Below, piece by piece: positions 32,880 to 45,761 of a stretch of DNA of 64,000 bases (the first letter of the stretch is position 1; the number at the start of each line of letters is the position of its first letter). The notes beneath the pieces were generated by a model. That model did not search any database. It was not told where the DNA came from and was given only the letters and a program-made list of their open reading frames with translations. The position numbers and the translations under genes were made by a program. Location: NCBI GenBank assembly GCA_020746875.1, contig JAGTJL010000017.1, positions 868,001-932,000 on the forward strand, read 5' to 3'. This DNA is from Rhexocercosporidium sp. MPI-PUGE-AT-0058. Lineage: Eukaryota; Ascomycota; Leotiomycetes; Helotiales.

Positions 32880-35731
32880 TTACATAGCCTTCTCTCTCGG
32901 CCCCGACAACCTCTCGAACTTATCAACACTCATAATGAATGTTCCCCTTCCCCCTGTCAAGCTCCTAAGATGCTTCAGGTACCCCACCATCTCCTTCAAC
33001 GGAACCGTCGCATGAATCTGTCTCGCTTGCCCAGGCCCCGACGCATCAGAACCCCCAGAAGAAGCGAATGGATCAGGTGGTGCGTAGATCTTGCTTGGAT
33101 CGATAGCTGGGAGTTCGGAAGTAGACTCTTCGCTGCCGTCTGATTCGAGAGAGAGGACGTGCCCGCCGCGAGCGGAGGATATGTCGTGCACGATCGCACC
33201 GAGGGAACCTTCGTCGCAGGATATCACGACGCTCATTACGGGTTCCATTAGGGCAATGTTGGTCCTCTCTAGGGAACTCTTGAGCGCGGCCTGGACTGAG
33301 AGGCGAGCGGCGGAGGAGAGTGCTGCGGGAGATGTGTCGGAGCCGAAGAGATCGGTTGATGGGTCGAATTTCAAAGTTACGTAGCAGGCGTGCATAGGGA
33401 ATGAGCGGCGAGGTCCTCGCGCTAGAGCTGCGACTGCGCCGTTCAAGAGTGCTTCTCGGACTGCGGCTAGGGGCAAATCTTTCGGCAGGGAGGATCCCTC
33501 GTCTTCTTCGCCGAACCAGGATGTTGGGATGTTGATTGAGATTGAGTTGCCGTCTCGAGTGACTGTGTAATCTGCTACTGGAGCCTTGCCTTCTAGAGGC
33601 TCGATTGCAGCTTCGCATCCGGCCTTGCCTTTCTTGCCTGCTATGTCGCGGTCGAAGACTATTCTATGTGGTGGTGTGGCTGAGAGTACGGTTTCGCGGT
33701 AGCTGATCTCGATGTTGCCCATAGTTGCTTTAGCTTTGAAATCGTTGACAAGTCTGTCTCTTGCGATCTCGAGGTGCAGTTCTCCCATACCGCTAAGTAG
33801 CATCTGCCCTGATTCCTCATCAGTGTTGACATGTAGACTGGGATCTTCTCGGAGTAGATTCGCGAGGATCTCGGCTACGTTCTTCTCTTCACTGAGACTG
33901 TGTGGTTCGATCGCTGCGAAGAAGACGGGTGGTGGGACATTGATCGGCCGGAGTTGGAGCATATTCAGTGGCGCGGGAGGGCCAGTCTTGGGGTTCACTC
34001 CTGGATAGGAGATTAAAGTGTCGCCTGTACGGGCGTGCTTGAGGCCGGCTATGACGCCGATTTGTCCTGCGGAGATGTGGGATATCTCGATGGCATCTGA
34101 AGCTTGCATTTGTAGCAATCTTTGAGCTCGCTCTGTGACGTGAAGATTTGTATTCCAGAGTGCTGCGTTACGCTTGAGTGAGCCGGAATAGACTCGGATG
34201 TAGACGAGCACACCGCGACGTGGATCGTTCACAACTTTGAACGCTAGTGCACAAGCTTCGATTTGTGCTATCATCGATGTGGCGGAGCTGGATTTCTTGG
34301 AGAGGTGTTTAGTCCAGCTTGAGGCAAGAGACAATTTACCATCTAGAAGATCTGAGAGACTGCCTCTCTTTTCCCCGACACTGACTTCTGAGCTTGGTCT
34401 TTCGGTTGGATTGGGAAGGAGATCGTCGACAGCGTCTAGCAAGGGCTGGACACCGATGTTCCTGAAGCTTGCTCCTGCAAAGACTGGAATGAGACGTCCC
34501 GAGCCATCGACGATGCATCTTCTCAGGCTGTCTCGAATGGCTTGAGGTGGTACTGCTAGGGTATCATCGCCGCACTCTAGCCATGTCTCAAGAAGTTGTT
34601 CGTCGAATTCACAGAGTCCTTCAACGAGCGCCGCCCGGGCTTTGATGAGTTCATCTCTGAGTCCTGAGTCTTGTTGTGCTAAGTCATCAAGACTGACGTT
34701 TTCGATAGTCTTCCCATCACCACCTTCTTTCCACTTTAGAGCACATAGATTGATGGCGTCTCCAACCCCTGTGAATCTACCTTTCCCACCTTCCCACCAA
34801 GGAATATGGCATACAGCCGGAAAACCACGTAACCTAGAACCAATCTCCTTGACAGTTCTATTGAACGCTGCACCATTTCGGTCCAGTTTGTTGACGAACA
34901 CAATTCGAGGGATGTTGTAGTGATTGGCTTGAGTCCAGACTTTCTCGGTCTGAGCTTCAACGCCAGCAACGCCATCGAGGATGCATACTGCACCATCTAA
35001 GATCCTTAGAGAGCGGAGCACTTCGAAGGTAAAGTCTGCGTGACCAGGAGTGTCTATCAGATTGATTGTGTGGGGTGTGTGATGTCTTGGTCCGTCGGGT
35101 CTGGTGGGCTTGCTTGCTTGTAAGGGGGGCCAGTGGAAAGTTACGGCTGCGGATTGGATTGTGATACCTCGCTCCCGTTCGGCAGGTAAGAAGTCCGTGA
35201 CGGTTGATCCATCGTCGACATCTAGTAGCATGTTAGAATAGACACAATCAAGGTAAAAAGTCCAAAACCACGTGAAAAAAACCAGCAACTTCAGTTGCCT
35301 TCGAGAAAATCACATTAAATGAACTCGGGGTTCGGAAGATGGGGGGCTTGGAAACTGGAAACAAGCTGAGAGTACCTCATCTTCGAATTTCGAACAGGAA
35401 TTGACAAGAATGGTCTTACCTCCTATTCGTCGAGTTATGCCACTGTAATAGAGCATGCGCTCCGTTGTTGTTGTCTTTCCCTATCAAATCATGAGTTAAT
35501 TGACCATGATATGAACCAAAGTCTTCTTACAGCATCGATATGTGCTATAATTCCAATATTGCGGGTTGCCTCGATGTTTGGATCATGTACATGATCAGGG
35601 AGGTGGGAAGTTGAGTAGTGGCTTGATACAGGTATATGTACCCTAAGAAAGTACGTCTTATTGACCAGAGCAAGACGCTGAAGCCGTTGATGCCATAGTT
35701 GACACCCTCCTCTTATAGTCAGTAAACGCAT
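32880..35731 (-). CDS. MEF2: mitochondrial elongation factor G 2 (ribosome-recycling GTPase)
   Basis: Three exons (35731-35531, 35480-35420, 35221-32880) give 867 residues. The translational GTPase motifs are present: G1 [14 protein letters not shown] built across the first intron, RGITIQSAA for switch I, DTPGHADF, and VNKLDRNG for guanine recognition. Domains II to V of EF-G follow, ending with the [13 protein letters not shown] region typical of the last domain. The first 45 residues ([17 protein letters not shown] and on) are basic and lack acidic residues, as in a mitochondrial presequence. Mef2-type factors split mitochondrial ribosomes after termination rather than moving tRNAs. An in-frame ATG upstream at 35872 would add 47 residues and cannot be excluded. 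The gene is divergent from VPS17. Confidence 0.9.
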
Positions 35732-36078
35732 CACCTCATATTTTGGTGTTGTTGTTTCTTGTTGGCTGATATCTGTACAAGAGGCTTTGAGTTTAATAGC
35801 TCGCTTAGCGCTTCGGCGCTTGCCGGACGTCTTCCGCGCTCTACGGAAGCCTTGTTGAATGCGGAGCTTCATGATTGCTTGCCAACATTACCTTACACTT
35901 GCTTGCTCTCTGCAGCAACCATCCGAGCCTCGATCACTCGAAGGCAGTGTCGCATATGCCATCCTCACCACGAACATAATCCTGCATTGGAATAGCTCTG
36001 CGACAGTGCCATCCTCGAGCATCTGCCCAGCTGCCTGTTCGCAACTCACATAAGCCTGGGCTAGCAATTGGGACAATC

Positions 36079-38149
36079 ATGGACTACTCATCATCTATTC
36101 ACGATGCTGATAATCCGGCAGGAGCATCACCCTGGGGTTCATCGCCAGTGCCATCTCCGCAGCATGCGCGAACAAGCTCCTTTCCAACTTCTGGTGATGT
36201 TCCACCTTCCCCAACACCCTACAGCTCGAACGCGACAGGTACGGGATATTCAAACGAGGACATAATAGGGGGAGGGGGGTACCAGAGACCTGAGAGCAGC
36301 GCAGGAACGGAGTCTGTGGCAGAGAGTGACGGTCACAGGCCAGATACCGCCGAATCGGTCCGCAGCCAGACCGACCAGCAGCCTTTTCTTGCAGGTCAGC
36401 AGCAGCAGCAAGCGCCGGCACAGCAGCAATATCAGGCACAACCGCATAGAGCAGAGCCTCAAAGATATCACTCAAATGCACGACACCAGCAGCATCCTCA
36501 AGCGCCCCAGTACAAACTACAAGCCAAGATCACAGGTCTTGAGCGGACTGGGAGGAAGGATCCTATCCTGAGGTTTGACATTCATGTATGTAAATTACTC
36601 TAGGAGGGGTATGTCTTGCGAAAACGCTGACTGTCTAGACCAATCTCCCCAAGTTCAGAACCACCCAGTTCCGAGACGTCCGCCGAACGCACTCCGAATT
36701 CATCAAACTCGCGGATCACTTGGTCTCCTCCAACCCAGAAGCCCTTGTTCCGGCAGTGCCCCCCGCGTTGACATCTGCTGGTGCTGGTACGGACGAAGAT
36801 GAAGCTCGAGTGAAGGCGTCCCTTCAAAGATGGCTGAACTATGTTTGCGCAAATGAGGTGCTGATGAGAGATGATGAGATGGTCCTTTTCGTCGAGAGCG
36901 ATTTTGGGTACAGTCCAATGCTCAAGAGAAAGCAGCCAGCAACGGGCGTTCGCAGAAGAGTTATCAAACAATTCGCACCACCGCCAGATGACACGCCAGA
37001 GCTACAGGATGCACGGCCGATTGTGAAACTCTTTTACCTTGGTACGATGGATGCAGGACATAAGGTTGATAAGCTCGTCAAGGCTCGAAGGGGTAAGTGA
37101 TACTCGCCATGCGTAATATGTTACTTGCTCAGCAATTATAGGTGTTGGACTTGCAGAGTCCGATTTCGGGGTTAAGATTGGTACCATGAGCGCCCAAGAG
37201 CCCCATTCAGGACTTGCCAATGCTTATCGCAAGCTTGGAAAGACCATTCAAACCACGGGAGACTACCACGCCGCCCAAGCTACTGCTGAGGCCACAACGA
37301 TTGGCGATCCCTTGCAGTACCATTCTCAAGACGCATTCATCGTCAAAGAGACCCTCACAAATCGTCACATTCTTTTGCGCGAGCTATTGCAGTCCCAGCA
37401 ATTAACCCGAAGCAAATTGAACGCCGCCGATAGGTTGAAGGCCAGCTCATCTGTTCGACGGGAAAAGGTCGACGAAGCAATCTCCGCATTGGATGAAGCT
37501 CGAAGCAACGAGCTTTATCTACAGGGCAAAACGCAGCGGGTGACCGCCAATCTCCTGCAGGAGCAGCGTCGATGGTTTGCACGGACCGCGGCGGATTTGA
37601 GACTCAGCATCCGGGAATACGTGATTCGCGAGATCGAAGCTGAGAGACGAACGTTGGCGACACTCGAGAGTATCAGGCCCGACATCCGGGCAATCGATTC
37701 TTCCGGTGGTCTTTCACGTCTAGGAAGGGAGAATGTTGGACGGAGAGCCAGTCTGGCGACTAGTCAAGGCAAGAACGGGGATAGCTGTAAGTTAATCCGA
37801 GAAGATCCCATTGTGGACATTTTCGCGGGCTTCGGATCTCCTCCCCGAAACCTCTTCTGGGGAGTCGGTCTATCTCGCAACTCATTTCCCCACATGAACA
37901 CCTACTAACTTTCCGGCTCGTGTAGGGTCAGGTGTCCCCCGTCGCCCAGATGTGTTGAGCAGAAGCATTTCAGGCAGTTTCATGTCAAACGTCCCAGAGG
38001 AAAATGAGCAAGATGCCCAGGGTCCCAATCGAGCTAGAGCCCTGAGCGGCGCGAGTGCTGGGGGGCTCAAAGACGTCAAGGAAGAGGACGATGAGGACAG
38101 AGTCGACGCCAGAAATGCAGCCGCTCGTCTCGCGACCTCGTCGTTCTAG
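36079..38149 (+). CDS. VPS17: Vps17, retromer sorting-nexin subunit
   Basis: Four exons (36079-36585, 36639-37092, 37142-37786, 37926-38149) close to 609 residues. A disordered Ser/Gln-rich N terminus of about 140 residues with glutamine runs precedes a PX domain starting at YKLQAKITGLERTGR and including FRDVRRTHSEFIKLADHLV. The C-terminal half is a long helical BAR-type region (LANAYRKLGKTIQTTGDYHAAQA, and EAISALDEARSNELYLQGKTQRV), then an acidic tail. This is the Vps17 architecture; with Vps5 it forms the membrane-bending part of retromer that returns receptors from endosome to Golgi. The PX surface shows no strong basic phosphoinositide pocket that I can confirm. The final intron acceptor is at 37925. 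Confidence 0.9.
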
Positions 38150-39784
38150 CGGGGGCTACATCCGAGAACGTGGTATCCATGTATTCATCCTGGCCAAAAA
38201 GTCACCCGTTGTATTCCCACATCCCTCTGTAACATTGATAGTACATGCCAATTTGTGAATCACAGCAGCTGGATGAGTTGCTTTCACGGACTCGAGGGCC
38301 CTATATGAGTTCCTGTGCAATGGCAAGGCTGTCATGATGACGCCATTCATATGGCCTCTCATCGCATCTCCTTATCAGTCTCTTTCACATGCCGATCTGC
38401 CTCTCCGGCCACGTCAGAGACAGGTGCATTGGAACGCGATACAATTTTACCCCCTCCCACGGCTTTGATCTACGAAGTTTGATATATCGGGTTTTCGAGC
38501 TCCTAGTGGGGCCCCATTGTCGGCATGCAGAGCTGCAGAGCTGCAGTGCAGCAGCTTAGGGCACACATCAGCTAAGCGGACCAGCAGGAGCAAGGCTCAG
38601 CACCACCATACCCAGCGACTTCCAGCTACTTTCAGCCGCGGCGCTTTCCCCCTCCGTTTCTCGCCCCTCTCTGTCTCTGTCTCTGGCAAAGAGGCGGGAA
38701 TAGCTGGCGTCCTTGGCTAGTTGTCGGTGAAATGGACAAACCTTCGCCGCTCGGGATCATCTGCCAGCTCACCGCACAGTGAGTGTGCATCAAAGTGGAT
38801 TGAGATTGTTATCAAGTCGCACACTGGCTGTACAGCGTCATGACGACGTGCTAAAGCAGATGCCGAACGATAAGAAGCCTGCGGTTGTACGATATATCGC
38901 CCAGCTATTACCTTGATGCCTCCGATGCGGCCGGTTGTGAAGCTCCACCGTCTATCAAAATGGCCGGAATGGGGCCATTATTCCTGCGAACATTAGTGAC
39001 ATCTGGACCAGCCCGTTACGGGCCAACGACTTCCGTCCACCACAGCGCTGTCCCAGAGCTCATAAGGAGCCCCGGGTTTGAAAAACGCATGGTAGCTACT
39101 ACACACAGACAGCGGACCCGGGCCAGTAGGAAAACAGCCTCGGGACGGAATCCAGAGTTGTTACAAGTATGGGGTTCGTCCCCAAGCTCCCGGGACTTTC
39201 AGGTAGCGTCCCACGCCCAGCGCCGCCAGCTGGAGGAGGGCAGTCGAGAGCCTTTTGGCCTCTTATATCACCACGCTGTCGTCCCATAGGTCCGATAAAA
39301 GAAAAGGAAAAACAGGCACGGGCCCGACCCATGTCACGCATGCTGCAGTCGCAGGGTTCTGGCAGCTCTGCCCAGCGGTACCTCGCTCGCCATGCCATCC
39401 ATGCCATCCATGCCTGCCATGCTATGCTTGCCCATCCATCATCAATCAACCCCTCCACTTTCCTGCATCCATAGCCATGTATCGAAGGCCCGTCCCTGGT
39501 CCCTCCCTGCTATGATTAAGAACCCTTTTCTATCGTCGAGATTACAAGCTGCTTTCTAACTGGCAAATCCCATTGACAGTCATCGACCCTAATCATCATG
39601 GAAAGTCGGTCTGAAAGATTAGCTTGGAAAGGGGGCAGTTCAAGGACTTATTTGAACCCCCACGTATCCCCCCATCATTATCGTCGTGGAGGAACCTGTT
39701 AACCCCGCAAAATCATATCTCCTTTTTGACGCCTTTTGACTCCTTTTGACTAAAGCTTTTCGTACCTGTCTTAGAAGGATCAAG
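38150..39784. other. long 5' flank of the polyol dehydrogenase gene
   Basis: About 1.6 kb without a recognisable gene. It holds small repeats: a GCAGAGCT-type run at about 38525-38553 and an imperfect CATGCCATC tandem array at about 39390-39440. Open frames such as 38885-39289 (plus) have no domain. A pyrimidine-rich leader precedes the next start. Confidence 0.45.
39390..39440. repeat. imperfect 9-base tandem repeat
   Basis: Units related to CATGCCATC occur about five times in a row (CATGCCATC twice, then CATGCCTGC and CATGCTATG). It lies in a non-coding flank and looks like a small minisatellite. Confidence 0.6.
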
Positions 39785-41217
39785 ATGGCTCCAATGGCGG
39801 AAGACCCGAGTCCTATCATGATTGCATCCCACTCCCACTCCGTCCCCTCGAAGCCAACGACCCACGTACTGGCGTCTGTCCTACATGGACCCCGCGAGGT
39901 AAAATTGGTATGCAACGGCTTTCCCCGCACCCCGAGATGCATATAAGACCATACCCCTGACCTCGGTTTAGGAAGTACGAAGTATCGAGGAGCCTGCTCT
40001 AGGCGAGCTTCAAATCCAGATCAAATCCACGGGAATTTGCGGATCAGACGTCAGCTACTACAAGAAATTCGCAAATGGCGACTTATGTGCTTGTGCACCT
40101 CTGTCACTTGGCCATGAATCTTCCGGAGTAGTTGTGGGTATTGGCCCTCAAGTCAATGGCTTCACTATTGGCGACAGAGTTGCTCTCGAAGTCGGCATTC
40201 CATGCGGACAATGTATGATTTGCAGGAAAGGGAGATACAACCTCTGTAAGAAGATGAGGTTCAGAAGTAGTGCGAAGAGCGTACCTCACTTCCAGGGAAC
40301 TCTGCAGGAGAGAATCAACCATCCAGCCATCTGGTGCCACAAGTACGTCCATGCACACTATACTTCGGGAAAACATACAATTGGCTAACACAAGACCTTC
40401 TAGAATTCCAGACCACGTTTCTTTTGACGCAGCAGCTCTCCTCGAGCCTCTATCCGTCGCAATTCATTCTCTGAACCGCGCAAATCCAGCACCTGGATCC
40501 ACAGCCCTAGTCATCGGTGCTGGCACCGTCGGCCTGCTCGTCGCCGCAATGGCACGCCAATCCGGCTGTACCTTCGTGACCATCATGGACGTAGACGAAG
40601 GACGCGTGAACTACGCCATCTCAAAAGGTTTCGCTACCCACGGCTACGTCGTCCCCAAACCCTTCCACTCCAGCGCCTCATCCTCCTCCATCTTCACCTC
40701 CGGCACCTCAACTCCAGCCAGCTCGGACGGAGCCATGACCCCGCTAAGCAGCTACAGCAGCATCAGCGACCGTCTCGACGGCGCAAAAGCAGTAGCAGCC
40801 GATGTCCTCTCCGTTGCGCGACCAGACATGGCTGCTTTGGAAGAAGACGAAGATGATGGCGTCGACGTCACATTCGAATGCACCGGCAAGGAAGCGTGCA
40901 TGCAAACTTCCCTCTATGCCACCAAGCCCGGCGGCAAAGTCATCATGGTTGGCATGGGTACGCCCATCCAAACCGTACCTCTCTCCGCCGCTCATCTGCG
41001 CGAGGTAGATATCCTGGGTATTTTCAGGTATGCAAACACGTACCAGACCGGTATCAGACTTCTGGCTGGGAAGGGTGCTATGAAGTTGCCGAGTTTAGAT
41101 GATATGGTTACGCATAAGTTTAAGGGGCTTGCGCAAGCGAAGAAGGCTTTCGAGTTGGCGGGGAGGACGGTCGATGATGATGGGAATTTGGTGATTAAGG
41201 TCGTCATTGAGGCTTAG
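39785..41217 (+). CDS. zinc-dependent polyol (sorbitol/xylitol) dehydrogenase
   Basis: Three exons (39785-39907, 39972-40342, 40404-41217) give 435 residues; family members are usually 350-380. It is a medium-chain alcohol dehydrogenase that interconverts polyols such as sorbitol or xylitol and their ketoses with NAD. Catalytic zinc ligands are in GICGSDVSYY and LGHESSGVV; the structural zinc site shows four cysteines in CGQCMICRKGRYNLC. The Rossmann loop is VIGAGTVGLLVA. Between the first beta-alpha units and the VDVTFECTGKEACMQ segment there is a Ser/Thr-rich insert of about 60 residues (FTSGTSTPASSDGAM and on), which accounts for the extra length. The tail KFKGLAQAKKAFELA is typical. Substrate preference cannot be read from the sequence. 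Confidence 0.9.
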
Positions 41218-41559
41218 GTTTCTGAGTGTTGTCTTTCTTGTCGTCGTCGCATAGAGATCTGCTGGCAGCCAGGGTGACCTATTTTGTTACTATTTTATTT
41301 TTCGCATTCTTATGTCAACGGGGGTTTCGGGTTTAGAAGAGAAAAAAAGTGGTGGAAAGAAACAAACTAGCAGCGCGGGGACACAAAGTAGATTACACTC
41401 ATGATCCGGATTCTATAGTGGTATTTCATTTTCTCGTCTCATCTCGTCTCGTTCTTCGTGACCGCTGCCAAAGAGCGCAGTGATTTGTCGTTATCCTCTC
41501 GCTCCTCTCCGCTAAGACGCCAGTAAATGCAAATCGTGATCCCTTCGACTCTAGTTCCC

Positions 41560-42864
41560 TCACGAGATCAGATCTCCAACGCCCATAACTCCATTAAATG
41601 AATTGCCCCATCCTTGAGGACCACCCCTCTCCGTCTTTGATTTTAACGACTTCTGGTTGTCAACAATGGCGAACTTCCGACCGGCTTCTCTGACATCCTT
41701 GATGCTTCCGGTGATGGTGCTCAGGAGTGAGACAAGATTAACGTCATTTTGTTCGGACATAAGCTCATGCTCGAACGCAGCACTATCTGCTGGGATAAGG
41801 AGGCTCAAGCGGCCGAGCAGCGCCTGGATCGAGCGAAGGATCGAGTGGCTGACCGGGGTGTACTGCTTGTCGCTGGATTCGGCGCCCTCGGGTACGGTAC
41901 TGGAGATGTATGATGGGGGTAGGTTCTGCAAGTAAATCGCAATTAAGTTGATCCGCGAGTGTAACATCTTAATCGCGTTTGCCTTCGCCGTGAGAGAGGC
42001 AATCAATTCCTCGTCCTCCCGAGACAGATAGTCGTCGCCTTTGGTTGCCTCCGATTCTTCACTTCCCTTAGCCCGTGCCTTTCCCTTGCCTTTGTCTGCT
42101 GGCTCGTTCTTGCCTTGTGATGTCTTCTTTGAAGTACTCTCCACAGCCGTAGCGTTTCCTCCACCTCGGGCAACGAAATCAACACTGATCATTTCGGCCT
42201 CTCCGGTCTCCACGGTATATGGCAGCTCCTTGAACTTCAACGCTAGTTGTGGCTCGCCGTCCTTCATCTCCTTGTCTTCCCCATTGTCCACAGCCGCATC
42301 ATCAGCCTCGAAGTTGCTCTCGTAGATACTCAAAGGTAACTTGCCCCCGGCTGAGGTCTCGAGAACTGCGGTTGGGTGGAAGCCTAGAAGTATGGCGGAT
42401 TCGTTGTATGATTGTAGGATCTGTCTGTGAATTGGGAGGTGGTTTGGTTGCGGTCCGGAGGTTGGGAGAATAGTGTACCAGCCGACAAGGTCAAGAGCAG
42501 GAACTTTGTGTACATCCTTCACTAGAATATCGAGGGTTGTTAGCAGAAATTCTTGACCTGTATACTGTATAGACTTGAGTGACTGACTCTGCTGTAACCG
42601 ATCCTCGAACCAAGCTTGACTTAGGACAACTTCTCCATCAACTTGCTGAAGAAGACAATCGAAAGCATGCTCAATGGTAATCTCTCTGCCATTTTGCTGA
42701 CCCAATAAAGCGCCTACCACTGGACCTTTCTGCTGACGGAGCGTGTGTCTTGTGATGTAATCGGATATGGTGAGAAGTACCAGTGGATGGAGAGCAACCT
42801 GGAGACTGGTGTCGGAGGGCTTTTGACTCGAAATGAGAGGGTTTGGGGGGCTTTCAACAGCCAT
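41560..42864 (-). CDS. CSN6: COP9 signalosome subunit 6
   Basis: A single exon encodes 434 residues. The MPN domain starts at VALHPLVLLTISDYITRHTL and continues with VVGALLGQQNGREITIEHAFDCLL; the JAMM zinc motif (HxHx7SxxD) is absent, as expected for CSN6, which is a scaffold partner of the CSN5 deneddylase. A glutamate- and lysine-rich disordered insert (KGKGKARAKGSEESEATKGD) separates the MPN core from a C-terminal helical part with INLIAIYLQNLPPSYI and FEHELMSEQNDVNLVSLL. The complex removes Nedd8 from cullin E3 ligases and governs development in filamentous fungi. Start is a clear ATG; the gene is divergent from the unknown gene at 43.4 kb. Confidence 0.9.
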   Translation of the reverse strand: MAVESPPNPLISSQKPSDTSLQVALHPLVLLTISDYITRHTLRQQKGPVVGALLGQQNGREITIEHAFDCLLQQVDGEVVLSQAWFEDRLQQSQSLKSIQYTGQEFLLTTLDILVKDVHKVPALDLVGWYTILPTSGPQPNHLPIHRQILQSYNESAILLGFHPTAVLETSAGGKLPLSIYESNFEADDAAVDNGEDKEMKDGEPQLALKFKELPYTVETGEAEMISVDFVARGGGNATAVESTSKKTSQGKNEPADKGKGKARAKGSEESEATKGDDYLSREDEELIASLTAKANAIKMLHSRINLIAIYLQNLPPSYISSTVPEGAESSDKQYTPVSHSILRSIQALLGRLSLLIPADSAAFEHELMSEQNDVNLVSLLSTITGSIKDVREAGRKFAIVDNQKSLKSKTERGGPQGWGNSFNGVMGVGDLIS

Positions 42865-43430
42865 ACTGGAGCTTGCAGGAACGAAACTTTGTCAAGGACT
42901 TTGCGGTCTCTAGACTTGCTTGTCCAGTGAAGTACGTTATTCGTGCTTTGGTTTCTTAGGAAGTCAAAGTTAAAGAGCTTGAGATTTTGGGAGCTTGAGC
43001 TTCGAGCTGTTTGATCGCGGGGTGGTAGCCTGGCGCTAATAGCACCCTGTCTTACACGTGACGTCGACGAGACCTCAGCCCTGCCTTTTCCACCACTTCC
43101 TCCCAGCTTCTCATCTATTTCTCGTCCATCATTCACTCATCCCCTTCAGAACTCTCACCAGATGACCCTTTTACAGTCGATAACAGCTGCAACAAAACGT
43201 CAACAACAAATGACAATGGATCTCTGTCCAAGGCAGTCTCAGACAAGACTCTTTGATCTGCGTTCAGTCATTGAAGCAAAATTGCAAGATTGATTCCCTA
43301 ATCCTTTTCTTGAAAGGATGTCTTTTTATACATATTTTGGCCACAATTTATATGCCTGGCATCATGTCCCTGTCTTTTCATTTTTTTTCTCTCATCATTT
43401 TCTTCTTGCTTTCAGGCGTACAACTTCCTC
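42865..43430. promoter_or_regulatory. divergent promoter region of CSN6 and the Pro/Ser-rich gene
   Basis: Some 566 bases separate two start codons on opposite strands. A T/C-rich tract ending in TTTCAGGC just before 43431 could be a splice acceptor of a non-coding 5' exon of the plus-strand gene. No other gene is seen. Confidence 0.4.
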
Positions 43431-45598
43431 ATGACTCAAGTTGGGCAGATTCAGCCTCTTGATCCTACTCCATGGGCTTCACCAACCCCCTCCTCGGTCC
43501 AAATCCAAGCAGATGCGGATTCGATGCAAATTGAGTCTACGGCCGAATCACAAGTGTGCAGAGATGACAGTATCCAGCGGAGTACTTCTCCCATGGATGG
43601 TATAAGTACCGAACTTTCCGCCCTCGAAGATGATGATGTACAGATCATATTCTGTGCCCCAAGACGACGGAAGAAGAGACGGAGAAGGTTTGGCAACCAC
43701 GCTTGCACTTCAGAAGCTTTCTGTCACAACAATAGGCTTGGGTCAACTCGCACTGCATCTCCACTCGGCCAGATCTGTCGACCCCCAACCAACGCTATTC
43801 CCAATTTAAAGATACACCATGCTATACCACAAGAAACACCTCGACGAAGAAGCATCAGTGTAGTTCAGCGCTTGGAACTGTGCCAGCTGGGTGAAAACAA
43901 AAGCCCATCAACCAGAGCGGGGTCTCTGCCATCCATACCAGGTGCTGTGAACAACAGTGTTTCAGACATGCAATATCCGTGGTTTGCCGAACCCAGTTAC
44001 CGTGGGACGCTGCCTTCTCAATTTCCCTCCTTGACGGACTCCGCTGCTTGGCTGAATCAGTCTTTACCTATCTTAGAGCCTCGACCATTTCTCAGCATCC
44101 CATGGAGGCCCCTACAGATGGAGGATCTAGGTTCAAGGAAACGCAAGCACGAGGATGAATTCGACGAGACATACGGCAGGCCCAGTCGCCTCCGCCAATC
44201 TGTGCAAATGTCCCCTCGAACTACCCCCGCATCCGCAGCAATTTTGCCGCTGCCCTTCTCTGTTCATAATGACTCGGCTCAATTAGACAGGTTTGGCTTG
44301 GTCCAGCATCCTCCATCAACACCATGGCCAAGTACCGGATGGGGAACGTCTGAAAACGTTGGTCACAATCCCAACAGGTCCTATTCAACTCGACACTCAT
44401 TTGTCCCAATGGATCTTTCGGATTCGGATGCCGCTGTACTGAATCAGTCACTTCGCCAATCATCAATCAGCAATGGCTTTGAGCAACTTGGAGGCAGTGG
44501 TACTTCGCTCCAGCACAGTGGCCAAACGAACGGTACATTACCGCCACCAAATCAAAACTCGATGCCGCCTGTTCAAGCCCGTCACCCAACAGGCCAGGGT
44601 AGTCAAGTTCTCCTGCAGTCACGATCACCTGTATCCCGCTCAAACCCCCATGCTTCATCTCCTCCCCCAGGAAGCTTAGCATTGAACAATATGAACCACC
44701 CCCACTTACAACCTCCGGTAGCACCTCCTCGTCCAGGAGTTCAGGCAAGACCATTACACGCATCCGCGCCTCCGATTCTTCCTCGCGGTAACAGCCGGGT
44801 CATACAATCATCTGACATACTACGGAAGCCTTCTCTCTATTCGATTCCACCCTGGCCAAGTCCTTCGAACTTGCCGGCGCCTCCAACTCATAGTGCCACC
44901 ATCCAGTCTCACATTACATCTCCAATTTTCAGTACCAACAAATCCGCTGGAAGGACAAGTGAAGCTGTACACTCAACACTATATCATACCGGACCATCAC
45001 ACCAGTCCAATACAACGAGATCCCAGAATGTCGGTTCTGAAACACAGGCACAGACTGTTGGTATTCCACATGCAAAAGCTGCCACTCCAGTTTCTTCATC
45101 ACTCGATGAGCGTTTTAGCCCACGTGTTGCCAGCTTTCAGATACCAAAGGCACGATTAGGCGACAAGCACTCTCCAAATATGTACGTGAAGAACCAACTC
45201 AGAGAAGCCCCCCATTCTAATCAGTCTTATTATCTAGGATTGTGGACGTCGCTGAAACCTGCCAAGAGTTGTTTCCTTTCGCAGAAGTTGCAGAGCGTCA
45301 CGAAGTGCCGATCCAGAAGGTTTTCGATACTTTCTCTGCCATCGTCCAGCTCCCCCTGCTCCGGAACGCAGATGATAGACGACGACATGGTTCGCTTGGG
45401 AAGAGACGCATGAAAGAATATAGGGACGCGAAGAAAGCCATGAATAAGGCTCAAGAGGCTGAACGGAAGGCCCAAATGAAGGAGAGGAGTTGCCGAGTTG
45501 AAGATACTGCGAAAAATGCCAAGGAACAAAGCAAGCCGCAAGGGTTGCTGAAGTCTGCGGTTTTGAACAACGCACGAGAAGTCCAAAGAGTGGAATGA
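43431..45598 (+). CDS. unknown Pro/Ser-rich disordered protein
   Basis: Two exons (43431-45181, 45238-45598) close to 703 residues. Most of the protein is low complexity, rich in Pro, Ser, Gln and Asn, with basic clusters (RRRKKRRRRFG, SRKRKHEDEF) that look like nuclear localisation signals. Only the C-terminal exon seems folded or helical: VAETCQELFPFAEVAERHEV then a Lys/Arg/Glu-rich helix (KEYRDAKKAMNKAQEAERKAQ) that may form a coiled coil. I do not recognise a family. Composition suggests a regulatory nuclear protein, which is inference. The intron is placed by frame closure and has clean GT-AG ends. Confidence 0.7.
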
Positions 45599-45761
45599 GC
45601 CCGAAATCTTCGATCCTCCCGGTCTCTCTAGTTGGCAATTATGCTGTCATCAATCCTTCGCATGGCCTCCCCTTGGTTGCGGTTCTCATTTCACGCTGTC
45701 AACCGCCGGTCACGATCTCAAATTTGACATCCAATCCGTGTCAAAGTCAGACCTGAGGATT

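Noticed and set aside
35732..35872. Upstream ATG of MEF2
   Set aside because: It would place 47 extra basic residues before a sequence that already looks like a complete mitochondrial presequence. It is not excluded.
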